From Treponema sp. (lineage in GTDB: Bacteria; Spirochaetota; Spirochaetia; Treponematales; Treponemataceae): a stretch of 64,000 nt of DNA. Positions 44,041 to 54,054 of this stretch are shown piece by piece; position 1 is the stretch's first letter, and every line of letters starts with the position of its first letter. The DNA lies in the NCBI GenBank assembly GCA_022510905.1, contig JAFLSN010000008.1, forward strand, positions 1 to 64,000, in the 5' to 3' direction. Under the pieces are notes generated by a model. The model saw only the letters and a program-made list of their open reading frames with translations, was not told the DNA's origin and searched no databases. The position numbers were made by a program, and so were the translations under genes.

Positions 44041-45111
44041 CTATGTCCGAGCATATTTTAAAAGCATGATGCTTAAAAAAATAAAAAATATCACAGGAAA
44101 CCATGCCCCCATGAGAGGCGGTATAGTTTCAAACTTGGCCATGAGCATGGTGACCATCTGCATGATGTAGAACAGCACGGTCGCCGCTATGCTAGACGCA
44201 AGTGAAATGAGCAGCACGTTTTTGCGTGTTTTTCCGCTGAGCCCAATCGCCAGAAACACCACGATGAACACCACAAACGGAAAGGCGTATTTTTTGTAAT
44301 ACAGCGACCGTGCTTCCGCGCTCGGAAGCCCCGCCTTTTGCAGATGGGCAATATAGGCCCGTGCTTCGCGGGTATTAACACCTTCAACAGAAATGGTGTT
44401 GTTGCGGAATGTCTCAGGCGGCTCGTCAAGCCGTGCCAGCAGCTCAGCCTCGGGCGGACCGGTTACAACTTCATCGTCATTCAGCTGATACTGCATGCCG
44501 CTGCTGAGCTTCCAGCGGCCGTCAACCCATATGGCGCTTTCGGCCCTCAGCACCGCAACCAGCTCATGCTCCGGAGTCCTGAAAATCACGAACATATTGT
44601 ACAGGCGTTCAAGGCCATTGTCAAAATAGTCAGCCTTGTAGATGACATTTCCTTCGTCGGCCATAACCACAATCTTGTCGTTGTTGAGCGACTGTTCTTT
44701 CTGGAGCACTTTCTGCTGGAGTGCCTGTTTTTTCGCGTAGTAGGGGTTCACGAAATTGTCTTCAAACAGAAAAAGCCCCACGCTCATAAACACAGACACA
44801 ACCAGGAGTGGCACGGTAAACTTGAACAGCGACACGCCCGACGCGAAAACTGCAAGCAGCTCGTTTTTTGCATACAGGTCGCTCAGCGTGTATGCGGTGG
44901 CAAACAGCACAGCAACAGGCACCGCATACCACACGGTTTTGGGAATGTAGTACAGCAGGATCTGCACCACCTGCTCGGACTGCACCTCCTTTGAAATATA
45001 GTTCCACAAATTCATGAGCAAATCGGTGAGCAGCAGGATGAGCACAAAAAATGCGAGCGCCCCAAAAAACACCGCAAAAAAATGCCGCAACAGATAGAGA
45101 ACCAGTTTCAT
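44041..45111 (-). CDS. lptG: LptG-type permease (YjgP/YjgQ family)
   Basis: About 356 residues. N-terminal and C-terminal membrane helix groups flank a jelly-roll periplasmic domain (KIVVMADEGNVIYKADYF; RDPE-like region). It resembles the LptF/LptG family that with LptB pulls LPS or related lipids out of the inner membrane. Its ATG overlaps the lptF stop (ATGA). Classical LPS is missing in many treponemes, so the substrate may be another lipid or lipooligosaccharide. Which of the pair is F or G is assigned by order only. Confidence 0.75.
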   Translation of the reverse strand: MKLVLYLLRHFFAVFFGALAFFVLILLLTDLLMNLWNYISKEVQSEQVVQILLYYIPKTVWYAVPVAVLFATAYTLSDLYAKNELLAVFASGVSLFKFTVPLLVVSVFMSVGLFLFEDNFVNPYYAKKQALQQKVLQKEQSLNNDKIVVMADEGNVIYKADYFDNGLERLYNMFVIFRTPEHELVAVLRAESAIWVDGRWKLSSGMQYQLNDDEVVTGPPEAELLARLDEPPETFRNNTISVEGVNTREARAYIAHLQKAGLPSAEARSLYYKKYAFPFVVFIVVFLAIGLSGKTRKNVLLISLASSIAATVLFYIMQMVTMLMAKFETIPPLMGAWFPVIFFIFLSIMLLKYART

Positions 45112-46508
45112 TTTTTCCTCAGCTTCACATAGAGCAGCATGCCAACGGTCCCGATAAAAAAGTTCGGGCCCCACATCATCCAAAAGCCGTTGTAACCGCC
45201 CCGTATGCCGAACATCTGGCCAAGGATTGTAGCCGCCCAATACATCACAGAAATTATGATGCCAAAAATGAGGCCCAGTGTCTGCCCGTCCTTCCTGCCG
45301 AACACCAGCGCAAGTGGAAAAGCAAGAATGGCAAAAAAAATCGAGCCGAACGGTATGGAAAATTTTTTGTTGAACTCCAGGTTGTAGGAATTCAGGTGAC
45401 TTTTGCCGACATCGCTCTCCGTCTTCATCTTACTGATTTTTTTGTACAGGTCGTATGACGTCATTTCACGCGGAGACGTTGCGCCCGAGTGCTGAATGAT
45501 TGAAGACTCGAATATATTGAGCGTCAAGGTGTCCGAGACGAGCATATCGTAGCTGGCGCTTTTTTTGCCGTCAAGAAGAAGGACCACCGCGTCATTCATA
45601 ATCAGCTGCATGAGGACACCCGGGCTCACGGCGTTCAACACGTCGCTTTCTTTCGAAAAAATCATGCGCTGTACGCCTTCATCGTCAACATCAAGAAAAA
45701 CAAGGTCGCTCACATGGCGCTTGTCAACGGTGCCGATTACAATCGTGGAATCGTTCATCCGCTTGATGGAATGGGATTCAAGCTCCACGGCAGGATTTGA
45801 AACGATGATCTGCCGGTACATGCGGTTGTAGTGCAGGGTTCCCAGCGGCAAAAAATAGTCGTTCATCACAAAGCTGAATACGGAAATGAGCAGCCCCATC
45901 ACCAGCACCGGAGTCAAAATGGTGAGATAGCGCTGCCCGCTTGCCCTCAGGATGAGCACTTCATTGTCGGTGACCATGCGGCCCAGGCACATCAAAAAAC
46001 CCACGAGCGTGGCAAACGGCCCGGACTGGGCTATTATGGCGGGGAGACAGTACCAGATGAGGCGCAGCACAGAAAAAACAGGCACCCGTTTTTTCAGGAT
46101 GGTTTCCGCAAGAAGCAGAATCTGGTTCACAAAAAACACCACAAAAAAAAACAGAAAGCACACCAAAAAGTACAAGAACAGTTCGCGGGCAATGTATTTG
46201 ACCAGCACGTTCGAGCGGATTTCATCAATCTTGAGAAGCCGGGCGCGTCCAAACGCCTCAAGCCGCGTGAACGAGGCCTTGCGCGAGACAGCCACCACCG
46301 CGTTCCAGAACGTGCGGCACAGTCTGAACGATGCAAGCGAGGTGCCGATTGAACCGAGAGAGGGAAGATTGGGAAAGCGTCGGCGCAGCACGCCGATGGG
46401 CGCACGGAACATTTCGTACAGGCGGCCTGACAGCGCCCAGAGCTTTTTGTGGAAAGGCTGAAATTTATCCTTTGACTCTTTGAACAGGTCTTCCCGTTTG
46501 TTCTTCAT
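45108..46508 (-). CDS. lptF: LptF-type permease (YjgP/YjgQ family)
   Basis: About 466 residues. A basic N-terminal extension of about 110 residues precedes the first helix. The permease starts at about [20 protein letters not shown] and has the [20 protein letters not shown] segment typical of the family, a periplasmic beta domain and C-terminal helices with [23 protein letters not shown] at 46508 overlaps the dut stop (AATGA). It pairs with the next gene. Confidence 0.8.
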   Translation of the reverse strand: MKNKREDLFKESKDKFQPFHKKLWALSGRLYEMFRAPIGVLRRRFPNLPSLGSIGTSLASFRLCRTFWNAVVAVSRKASFTRLEAFGRARLLKIDEIRSNVLVKYIARELFLYFLVCFLFFFVVFFVNQILLLAETILKKRVPVFSVLRLIWYCLPAIIAQSGPFATLVGFLMCLGRMVTDNEVLILRASGQRYLTILTPVLVMGLLISVFSFVMNDYFLPLGTLHYNRMYRQIIVSNPAVELESHSIKRMNDSTIVIGTVDKRHVSDLVFLDVDDEGVQRMIFSKESDVLNAVSPGVLMQLIMNDAVVLLLDGKKSASYDMLVSDTLTLNIFESSIIQHSGATSPREMTSYDLYKKISKMKTESDVGKSHLNSYNLEFNKKFSIPFGSIFFAILAFPLALVFGRKDGQTLGLIFGIIISVMYWAATILGQMFGIRGGYNGFWMMWGPNFFIGTVGMLLYVKLRKK

Positions 46509-46954
46509 TCCCGCGTACCTGTGCTTCCAAAGCCCCCCGTGCCGCGCTCCGTTTCCGAAAGCGTCTCGCTGGCTACAAAAATTCCGCGCACAACCGGCGC
46601 CACCACCAGCTGGGCAATGCGGTCGCCGGAACAAACCGTAACGGCTTCGCTTCCTGCATTGAACAGCAGCACTTTCAGCTCGCCACGATAGTCGCTGTCA
46701 ATCGTGCCGGGGCTGTTCAAAACGGTAAGTCCGTTTTTAAATGCGAGGCCGCTCCTTGGACGCACCTGAATTTCGTAGCCGTCGGGGATTTCAAAACATA
46801 GACCTGTGGGAACAAGCGCCCTGCCTTTAGGCTGAATTACAACCGGTTCGCCCACAAACGCGCACACGTCCGCGCCAGCGGCACCAGCGGTTTTGTAAAC
46901 TGGCGGCAAGGCGTTCTGCTGCACCGTGCAGCGGATAAAAACAGAATCGTTCAT
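46505..46954 (-). CDS. dut: dUTP diphosphatase
   Basis: 149 residues, all five trimeric dUTPase motifs: [44 protein letters not shown] and the C-terminal [11 protein letters not shown]. It removes dUTP and supplies dUMP for dTMP. It overlaps the M16 peptidase gene by 4 nt and lptF by 4 nt. Confidence 0.97.
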   Translation of the reverse strand: MNDSVFIRCTVQQNALPPVYKTAGAAGADVCAFVGEPVVIQPKGRALVPTGLCFEIPDGYEIQVRPRSGLAFKNGLTVLNSPGTIDSDYRGELKVLLFNAGSEAVTVCSGDRIAQLVVAPVVRGIFVASETLSETERGTGGFGSTGTRE

Positions 46955-48228
46955 GTCAGCATATCCCTCCTGGTTTTTGCCGAAAGCGCAGGGCCATATG
47001 ACACGAACGCCTTCTTTTCGATGTTGAACAGAGCATTAAGCATGGAGCGCACGGAATCCTGGCTTACAGCGCGAATGTTCATGATTATGTCGTCTGTTTC
47101 AACCTGAGGAAAGCCGAGCGCATGGTTTCGCTGAAGGCGCTTCATGCGGAATTCCATGTCTTCGCTTCCAATGATTTCTTCGCCGCACAGGTGCTCCTTG
47201 GCGGCCTTGAGCTCGTCTTCGGTTATGCTGCCTGTGCGCAGCGCTTCAAGCTCAGCGTGTAGAATGCGCGACACAGGCAGCGCGTTCCGTTTTTCGCATG
47301 AGCAGTAGGCGCTCCACAGCGCGGCATCTTCATAGAACGTAAAAAAACTGTACACGGTGTAGCAAAATCCGCTCTTCTCGCGGAGTGCCTCAAACAGCCG
47401 GCTGCTCATGGTGTCGCCCGCAAGTGCGTTCATAACCGACATGGTACAGTAGTCCTGCATGGTCTCAGGAAGTGCGCACGGATAAAGCAGGAACAGCTGC
47501 TGGGAACGGAACGGGGCCGAAACAAAACACGTGCCCGGCTTCCAGACCGGAGGTGACCCAAAATGAAAGCGGCGAACAGGCCGATGCACAGAAAGCGTCT
47601 CCAAGACAGGACGCAGCAGTTCTTCGCTAACGGCACCTGCCGCGCACACCGTGAGTTCTCCCTTGGCAAAATAATTCTCATACCAGGCGCACACATCTCC
47701 GCGCAAAAGGCCGTCCAGGTCTGACATGGAACCGCTGATGCTCGCGCTGACAGACTGGCCTGGCCACACCGCAGAGGCCGCCGCGTCAAAAGCAGCCTCT
47801 TCGCTGTCATCAAGGCTTGCGACAATTTCGCTCTTAACCACCGCGCGTTCCCGTTCAAGCTCCTCTTCAGGAAAGTCAGCGTGCTCAGCCATGCCAGAAA
47901 GCACCGAAAGAGCCGTTGCGACAGAGGAACTTTCAGCAGGAACCGTGCAGTACACGCAGACAGCCTCACGTTCTGTAAAGGCATTAACATAGCCTCCGAT
48001 GCGGTCAAATGCAGCCGCAATTTCATGGGCGGAGCGGGCAGGTTCCGCTCCAAAGGCGGCGCACCCCTTGAACAGCAGATGCTCGCAAAAATGGGAAATT
48101 CCATGCTGTCCGTCGCGCTCATAACGGCTCCCTGCCGCAAACCAGAAGCCGATGGACACGGTTCGTGCGCATTCCACTGATTCGGTTATGAGCAATACAT
48201 TGTTCTTCAGCACGGATGTTGTGACCAT
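46951..48228 (-). CDS. M16-family zinc peptidase
   Basis: 425 residues with the inverted zinc motif [10 protein letters not shown] (H-x-x-E-H, about residues 46-50) and the downstream Glu in [12 protein letters not shown]. The second M16 half is non-catalytic ([20 protein letters not shown]). Length fits the PqqL/YmxG type. The promoter places the -10 only 7 nt before the ATG and no ribosome site is seen, so the mRNA is probably leaderless. It leads the M16-dut-lptF-lptG run. Confidence 0.92.
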   Translation of the reverse strand: MVTTSVLKNNVLLITESVECARTVSIGFWFAAGSRYERDGQHGISHFCEHLLFKGCAAFGAEPARSAHEIAAAFDRIGGYVNAFTEREAVCVYCTVPAESSSVATALSVLSGMAEHADFPEEELERERAVVKSEIVASLDDSEEAAFDAAASAVWPGQSVSASISGSMSDLDGLLRGDVCAWYENYFAKGELTVCAAGAVSEELLRPVLETLSVHRPVRRFHFGSPPVWKPGTCFVSAPFRSQQLFLLYPCALPETMQDYCTMSVMNALAGDTMSSRLFEALREKSGFCYTVYSFFTFYEDAALWSAYCSCEKRNALPVSRILHAELEALRTGSITEDELKAAKEHLCGEEIIGSEDMEFRMKRLQRNHALGFPQVETDDIIMNIRAVSQDSVRSMLNALFNIEKKAFVSYGPALSAKTRRDMLT

Positions 48229-48235
48229 GACGGAA

Positions 48236-48264
48236 AGTATAGCGAAAACCGGACGCTTTGTGAA
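48236..48264 (-). promoter_or_regulatory. Promoter of M16 peptidase (leaderless)
   Basis: Minus-strand TTCACA (48264-48259), 17-nt spacer, TATACT (48241-48236); TTCCGTC and then ATG follow. Confidence 0.6.
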
Positions 48265-48315
48265 CAGAGCTTAGTTGGAAAAAACAGGGAAATCACCCCT
48301 CCTCCCGGCCCAAAA

Positions 48316-48380
48316 GCAAGGTTTCAAGCCAGGCCCCGGCCTCGCAGATGCACGGTATGCACCCTTTTACGCACGAACCA
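48316..48380 (+). repeat. Dispersed intergenic repeat, copy A
   Basis: Core TCGCAGATGCACGGTATGCA is shared, with about 75-80 percent identity over 42 nt, with copies at 51468 and 55431. It lies between lnt and the M16 gene. Confidence 0.5.
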
Positions 48381-48439
48381 GTTTTGCGCAATATTCTCAA
48401 ATTCAGGTTTTAAAAGCCGCGCAGCACAGGCCCGTCCGC

Positions 48440-50107
48440 TCAAACGCCATTCAACCTTGAATGCCTACACCGTGAGCAAACACAGGACACTGCCCTGCAA
48501 ACAAAAAACAGAAGTGAAGCCAAGAGAAGCGCACAGCCGAACCAGTCTCCAAAGCGGGTATACAATGTGCACGGACGTTCGGCGGGAACGGAAACCGTGT
48601 GGCACAGCACGGTGGCTTCAAATGACGGCGCAAATTCCACCACACGCCCGGTGCGGTCAATGCTGCATGTAACGCCGCTTGCGGTTGAGCGCACTTCAGG
48701 CAGGCGGTTTTCGGCACAACGGAACGTTGCCATGGCAAGGTGCTGGATCTGGCAAACATCGCTGCCGGCCCAAGAATCATTCGACACGTTTACAAAAAGC
48801 CTTGCACCGTTCTTGGCAAGACGGCGGCAGACAGAACCGAAAGTGTCTTCAAAGCAAATCGGTGTCGCAAAATCCATGTTCCGGCACGAAAACACCTTGT
48901 ATTCATTTCCTGCTGACCAAAAATGGCTGTCTCCCAGCAGGAGCTTTTCATGGATACGTGGAAACTGCTTTTTATACGGAAAATGCTCGGTAAACGGAAC
49001 CAGATGAATCTTGCGGTACACTTCAGGTTTAGGCGGAATCACGTTGCCCCGTGCGCTGTCAAACACGAGTGTGGCGTTGTAGTCATCAGGAAAGGCACCG
49101 CCAGAATCCACGGAATGCTGGTTTCCGATCACAAAACACACGTCGCGTGAATCAATGTATGAAAGGAGCGAGCAGACCAGCTGATAGCGGGCACTGTCAC
49201 GGCGGCTGTAATAATTGTACACCACAGGAGGCACGAACGCCGTCTCAGGCCAAACCACCAGCTCGGTCTGGGGCTGTTCCAAAAGCGCCTGTTCTGTAAG
49301 GGAGCGGAGACGCTCAAATTCCTTGCAGTACGCATCTACACCGTTTTTCCATGGGCTTGAATTTCCCTGCACCAGCGCAACAGGAAAGTCCTGAACAGGC
49401 CGTCTTTTTTGAACCACAATAACAAGAGTTCCATAAAGAAGTGCGAGAACAAAAAGTCCCAGCCAACACATGAAGGGCAATAATGCGCACAGAACAGCCT
49501 TGCAAGGCTTTTTTGTCTGCATACAGCGTGAAGCGGTTTCACTGGAGGCCTTGCGCCTCGCGCTCCAAAACCGAACAGAACTGGCACACAAGGAAGCCGC
49601 ACAAAGCGCGCAAACAGCCGAAACCATCCACACCCCCCCGAGAGCCGAACACTGGATCAGCGGAACAAAGCGCCACTGCGTATAGCCCAGCACCCCATAT
49701 CCAAAGCCCGCAAACCCCTGCGTCTTTAAAAACTCCCAGGCGCACCACACAATAGCCATGCCAGCAAACCTGAAACGCCGCCCAAGAACCCACACGGCAT
49801 GGAGCGCCACAAACACCAGAGAAATCATAAGCCCGTACAGAACAGCCACAATGTATATTGTATACGGGTTGAATCTTGAAAGCCAAAAGCAGAACAGTCC
49901 GTAACCCAGCGCACCGTAGAGGGCACCCCACAGCCAGACAGTCCTGAACGGAGCCGAGGCGCACAGCGCAAACACAGGAACCAGAGCCACAAAGCCCAAT
50001 GCCCCGGCTCCACCATGCACCACAGGATTAGGATGTGAAGATGCGAACAGCACCGCTCCTAGCGCACAAAGCAGTCCATGGAGAGCAAAAGGCGGGATTC
50101 GCTGCAT
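48440..50107 (-). CDS. lnt: Apolipoprotein N-acyltransferase
   Basis: About 555 residues. Six or so N-terminal membrane helices precede a nitrilase-like periplasmic domain with the catalytic triad: Glu in LVVWPETAFVPP, Lys in YRKIHLVPFTEHFPYKK and Cys in FATPICFEDTFG, plus one C-terminal helix. It adds the third acyl chain to lipoproteins, of which this window encodes at least three. The track is open to a TTG at 50131, but the ATG at 50107 starts the hydrophobic region; no strong site. Probably cotranscribed with HU. Confidence 0.95.
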   Translation of the reverse strand: MQRIPPFALHGLLCALGAVLFASSHPNPVVHGGAGALGFVALVPVFALCASAPFRTVWLWGALYGALGYGLFCFWLSRFNPYTIYIVAVLYGLMISLVFVALHAVWVLGRRFRFAGMAIVWCAWEFLKTQGFAGFGYGVLGYTQWRFVPLIQCSALGGVWMVSAVCALCAASLCASSVRFWSARRKASSETASRCMQTKKPCKAVLCALLPFMCWLGLFVLALLYGTLVIVVQKRRPVQDFPVALVQGNSSPWKNGVDAYCKEFERLRSLTEQALLEQPQTELVVWPETAFVPPVVYNYYSRRDSARYQLVCSLLSYIDSRDVCFVIGNQHSVDSGGAFPDDYNATLVFDSARGNVIPPKPEVYRKIHLVPFTEHFPYKKQFPRIHEKLLLGDSHFWSAGNEYKVFSCRNMDFATPICFEDTFGSVCRRLAKNGARLFVNVSNDSWAGSDVCQIQHLAMATFRCAENRLPEVRSTASGVTCSIDRTGRVVEFAPSFEATVLCHTVSVPAERPCTLYTRFGDWFGCALLLASLLFFVCRAVSCVCSRCRHSRLNGV

Positions 50108-50131
50108 AGAAAACAAAGCAGGACGGCGCAA

Positions 50132-50485
50132 CTACAAATCAGATGGGGAACAGTCCGAAAGCACAACGTCAGAACCAGATTCAGACACGGGGAGAGTCCA
50201 CAGCGCTTTTTTGAGCTCCTGCCCCGACCTAAACGCCGCCACGTAATGAGGAGCCACGGAAAGCTGCTCACCGGTCTTGGGGTTTCGGGCCTTTACCCGC
50301 CCCTTTCTCAGCCTTGGCTCAAATGTGCCGAACCCCCGCAGCTCGATGGTGTTTCCTTCTTTTAATGATGTTTTTATTTCTTCAAGCAACAGCTCAATGA
50401 TATTCTGCACTGTACGCTTTTCTTCATTTGTATGCTGGTACACGGCTTCAACTAAATCATACTTTGTTACTTTTTTAGAGGACAT
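50132..50485 (-). CDS. HU/IHF-family DNA-binding protein
   Basis: About 117 residues. The core is KYDLVEAVYQHTNEEKRTVQ, then ELRGFGTFEPRLRKGRVKAR and NPKTGEQLSVAPHYVAAF, the DNA-embracing arm with its Pro-containing tip. The C-terminal tail (about 25 residues, acidic/Ser-rich) is longer than in normal HU. ATG at 50485 lies 7 nt after GGGGG; one at 50491 is also possible. It shapes the nucleoid and local DNA complexes. Confidence 0.93.
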   Translation of the reverse strand: MSSKKVTKYDLVEAVYQHTNEEKRTVQNIIELLLEEIKTSLKEGNTIELRGFGTFEPRLRKGRVKARNPKTGEQLSVAPHYVAAFRSGQELKKALWTLPVSESGSDVVLSDCSPSDL

Positions 50486-50715
50486 TACCATACCCCCAAC
50501 ACAGTTCACTGACGGACATGAAGCTGCAAGCCCCATATTGCATCACAAACCATCATCTCTGCTGAACATTATTTTTTAAGACAAGCAGTTTTCAGATTTT
50601 CTTCAAAAAAACAGAGATACAAAAACATTCTGAAATCGAACCTTCCAGCAAAACGGCAGACGCAACAGATCCAGCTGCCAGACGAATCCACATGGAACCA
50701 TCTGACAGCCATGCA

Positions 50716-51003
50716 TCAGTTTGCGCTGGCAGGAGCGGCAAATGTAACGTTATACAGCTTGTACATGCGGCTTTTTTTGCGAGACACGGAATTCCGCTTC
50801 AAGACATTTTTGCGCAATGCGTTGTCAAGCTCGGACTGCAAGGCGCGCAGCAAATCGAGAGCAAGCGTCTGATCCTTTTTCTGAACTGCGGCGATATACT
50901 TTTTGGCGCTGGTATGCACCCGAGATTTTACGGCTTTGTTTCGCAGACGGCGAACTTCACTCTGGGCGTGCCGTTTTTCTGCTGATGTTCGTTTTACTGA
51001 CAA
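50716..51003 (-). CDS. rpsT: Ribosomal protein S20
   Basis: 95 residues from a TTG start (GGGGGT 7 nt upstream): SVKRTSAEKRHAQSEVRRLR, KSRVHTSAKKYIAAV and the end NSVSRKKSRMYKLYN. A TTG start is also used by E. coli rpsT. An in-frame ATG 45 nt upstream lies in the leader without S20-like sequence. Binds 16S rRNA in the small subunit. Confidence 0.93.
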   Translation of the reverse strand: MSVKRTSAEKRHAQSEVRRLRNKAVKSRVHTSAKKYIAAVQKKDQTLALDLLRALQSELDNALRKNVLKRNSVSRKKSRMYKLYNVTFAAPASAN

Positions 51004-51033
51004 AGGAATACCCCCAAACAAAAACTGTGGGCT

Positions 51034-51062
51034 ATTGTATATCATCAAAAAACAAGTGTCAA
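51034..51062 (-). promoter_or_regulatory. rpsT promoter
   Basis: Minus-strand TTGACA (51062-51057), 17-nt spacer, TACAAT (51039-51034), 30 nt before the TTG start. Confidence 0.75.
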
Positions 51063-51196
51063 GTACCGCGCGGACTGTTTCATGGCAGCAACCATTCAGA
51101 ATAATTGTGAGCCATGCACATGCAAAAACTATTGGCTATTGACTGGTTGAAAACAAACATTTTCTAAATCAACACAGCCTAACGCACAAGGCAGGT

Positions 51197-51364
51197 ATGA
51201 TTTTTCTGGAATTTGACCCTTGGGCAGTGATAAAGAAGTCTTTGCCTGGTGTGTTTTCTTATAAGGTATTGCAGCAAAGGATACATACCCTTTCTATGCT
51301 TCCGGCAATGAAAAAAAATATCAACTTTTTTCATCACCTGAAACGCCGTTTCGCAACGGAGTGA
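51197..51364 (+). CDS. Possible 55-residue protein of unknown function
   Basis: The frame MIFLEFDPWAVIKKSLPGVF... ends in a basic, aromatic tail (FFHHLKRRFATE). AAGG lies about 5 nt before the ATG. It is in a 600-nt gap between rpsT and metG. No family; it may be a relic or chance. Confidence 0.25.
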   Translation: MIFLEFDPWAVIKKSLPGVFSYKVLQQRIHTLSMLPAMKKNINFFHHLKRRFATE

Positions 51365-51467
51365 AAAACGTCAGCCAAGAACCGAGTGAGTTTTGAAAAA
51401 AAAACGAAATCAGAATCAGACGCGCCATCTGCGCGGCTGATTTTAAACGTTCATTTCGCCCATGTTT

Positions 51468-51540
51468 GCAACAAGGCTTCTGGCAAGGGGCTGGCTTCGC
51501 AGAAGCACGGCATGTACCCTTTCTGCACTAATCAATCCAG
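51468..51540 (+). repeat. Dispersed intergenic repeat, copy B
   Basis: Core TCGCAGAAGCACGGCATGTA, related to copies A and C. It lies upstream of metG; the rest of the 51365-51571 gap shows nothing further. Confidence 0.5.
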
Positions 51541-51571
51541 CAAGAGCTTGCAGGCGCGGAGCGTCACAACG

Positions 51572-51600
51572 TTGACTATCGGGCCGCTATTTTCTATAAT
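51572..51600 (+). promoter_or_regulatory. metG promoter (leaderless)
   Basis: TTGACT (51572-51577), 17-nt spacer, perfect TATAAT (51595-51600), then only TGCAGA before the ATG at 51607. Confidence 0.75.
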
Positions 51601-51606
51601 TGCAGA

Positions 51607-53937
51607 ATGAACAGAAGACTTATCACAAGCGCGCTCCCCTACGTGAACAACATACCCCACCTAGGAAATCTCATACAGATGCTTTCTGCCGATGTTTTCG
51701 CACGATTCTGCCGGAACCGCGGCTACGACACGCTCTATGTCTGCGGCACCGACGAGTACGGCACCGCAACAGAAACCCGCGCGCTCGAAGAAGGCAAGAC
51801 TCCACGGGAGCTGTGCGACTACTATTTTGCAGAGCATGACAAAATATACAAATGGTTCCACATCAACTTTGACAAATTCGGGCGCACGTCAAACGATGAA
51901 TGCACGGAGATAACGCAAAAGCTTTTCCGGGATCTTGAGAAAAACGGACTTATCACCGAGCACACAAACCGGCAGCCTTTCTGCCCAAAATGCTCAAGAT
52001 TTCTCGCAGACCGCTACGTGCACGGCACCTGCCCTAAATGCGGCTTCGACGACGCAAGAGGAGACCAGTGCGACAAGTGCGGAAGCCTGCTTGACCCGGT
52101 GGAACTGCTGAACCCACGGTGCGCAACATGCGGATGCACGCCAGAAGTGAGAGAAACCAAACATCTGTACATAAACCTGCCCGCCATCAGCACAAAGCTC
52201 GACACGTGGATGAACGATGCAAGCGAAAGGGGCCGCTGGTCTGACAACGCCATCAACATGACACGCGCCTGGCTCCGTGACGGCCTGAACGAGCGGGCCA
52301 TAACCCGCGACCTGAAATGGGGAATCCCGGTGCCAAAAACGGGCTACGAAAACAAGGTGTTCTACGTGTGGTTCAACGCCCCGATCGGCTACATGTCAAT
52401 CACCAAGCAGCTGGAAGATGAATTGAAGTCCGAAGGAAAACCCTGTTTCGACTGGAAAAGCTGGTGGCTTCCATCGGAAAGCGATGAGGCCGCCGAAAAG
52501 CCGCCTGTCGATTTGTTCCAGTTCATCGGAAAAGACAACATCCCATTCCATACCGTAATCTTTCCCTGCACGCTCTTGGGAAGCGGGCACGACTGGACAA
52601 AGCTGTTCCATATGTCAAGCACCGAATACCTGAATTACGAAGGCGGAAAATTTTCAAAAAGCCACGGTGTCGGAGTGTTCGGCACAGATGCGATTGAAAC
52701 AGGCATCAAGGCAGATGCATGGCGTTTCTACATTTTCTATAACCGCCCTGAAAAGCAGGACTATCAGTTCACATGGAAAGAGTTCCGCGAAAAGTACAAT
52801 GGCGAGCTCATCGGAAACCTTGGAAACCTTGTAAACAGGACGCTTCTTTTTGTGACAAAATATTATGGCGGCAAGATCCCGGATGCTACCGCAGACGAGG
52901 AGCTGTGGAAAGACGTGCGTGAACACGAGGCGAAACTCACCGCGCACCTTGAATGGGCAGAGCTGAAAGACGCATTCCATGAAATTTTTGCAATAAGCGA
53001 CATCGGAAACAAGGCGTTCCAGGCAGGAGAGCCTTGGAAAACACGCACAACGGATCCTGGCAGGGCGGCAAAACTCATCTACAACCTTTGCTACATCATA
53101 AAAGACTTGATGATACTCGTCCACCCCTATCTGCCCCAGTTCAGCGAGAAGATCCTTTCATACCTTGGAAAACAGATTGACGAGCCGTGCTTTGGCGAAG
53201 AACACGTAGCAGGAGGTCTCAACTGGAACGACCTCGGAAAGACTGAAGGTTTGGACACCGTTCTTGAGCCTGAAGTGTTCTTTACCCCGCTCGACCAAAA
53301 GACGGCGGAAGCATTCCGCGAAAAATATTCTGGAAGCCAGAAGGAACGGGGCGAAAAAGCTGACACAAGCGCAAAAAGCGGCAAGGCCGGAAAGAAGACC
53401 AAGAACGCAAAGAACGGGCCTGCGCTTGCTGAAAACCAGGTGGCGTGCTTCAATGAAAAAATCGACCTGCGCGTGGCAAAAATCACCAAGGTGGAAAACA
53501 ACCCCGAAGGCGAAAAGCTTTACGTCGAGACGCTCGACGATGGAAGCGGCCAACCACGTGTCATACAGAGCGGTCTGCGCGATTTCTTGAAGCCTGAAGA
53601 ACTTTTGGGAAAACACATCATACTTGCGGCAAACCTTGCCCCACGCACCATGCGCGGCATTGAAAGCCGTGGAATGCTCCTTGCCGCCGACTGGAAAGAC
53701 ACCGAAGGCAAAGCCCACGTGGAGCCGCTTGAAGCTCCATGGGCAGAACCCGGCACCCCCGTTACGCTCGAAGGCGCTGACGGTGACGTGGAGAAGCCTG
53801 AAGAGATAACCATCGACGACTTCTTTTCCGTCCAGATCAAGATAACAGGACGCGCCGCAAATGTGTGCGGAACAGCGCTTGTGGCAGACGGAAAAGCCAT
53901 TTCCACCGTGCACACGGTAGACGGCGACGTGCATTGA
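51607..53937 (+). CDS. metG: Methionyl-tRNA synthetase
   Basis: 776 residues. The class I core has YVNNIPHLGNLIQMLSAD (HIGH-type), the zinc ribbon FCPKCSRFLADRYVHGTCPK and QCDKCGSLLDPVELL, YVWFNAPIGYMS, and KFSKSHGVGVF (KMSKS-type). A Lys-rich linker leads to a C-terminal tRNA-binding OB-fold (about 620-730, KIDLRVAKITKVENNPEGEK). This linked C-terminal domain makes the enzyme dimeric in other bacteria. No ribosome site; the mRNA is probably leaderless. Confidence 0.97.
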   Translation: MNRRLITSALPYVNNIPHLGNLIQMLSADVFARFCRNRGYDTLYVCGTDEYGTATETRALEEGKTPRELCDYYFAEHDKIYKWFHINFDKFGRTSNDECTEITQKLFRDLEKNGLITEHTNRQPFCPKCSRFLADRYVHGTCPKCGFDDARGDQCDKCGSLLDPVELLNPRCATCGCTPEVRETKHLYINLPAISTKLDTWMNDASERGRWSDNAINMTRAWLRDGLNERAITRDLKWGIPVPKTGYENKVFYVWFNAPIGYMSITKQLEDELKSEGKPCFDWKSWWLPSESDEAAEKPPVDLFQFIGKDNIPFHTVIFPCTLLGSGHDWTKLFHMSSTEYLNYEGGKFSKSHGVGVFGTDAIETGIKADAWRFYIFYNRPEKQDYQFTWKEFREKYNGELIGNLGNLVNRTLLFVTKYYGGKIPDATADEELWKDVREHEAKLTAHLEWAELKDAFHEIFAISDIGNKAFQAGEPWKTRTTDPGRAAKLIYNLCYIIKDLMILVHPYLPQFSEKILSYLGKQIDEPCFGEEHVAGGLNWNDLGKTEGLDTVLEPEVFFTPLDQKTAEAFREKYSGSQKERGEKADTSAKSGKAGKKTKNAKNGPALAENQVACFNEKIDLRVAKITKVENNPEGEKLYVETLDDGSGQPRVIQSGLRDFLKPEELLGKHIILAANLAPRTMRGIESRGMLLAADWKDTEGKAHVEPLEAPWAEPGTPVTLEGADGDVEKPEEITIDDFFSVQIKITGRAANVCGTALVADGKAISTVHTVDGDVH

Positions 53938-54054
53938 TCCGTGCAGGATTGTACATGATCCAAACCGAATTCACCAGTGAATCATGACACAGCACGAACC
54001 GACCGTGAAAACCTGGCACCTCATCTGTGCCAGCGAGCAGCAATTTAAGGACAT

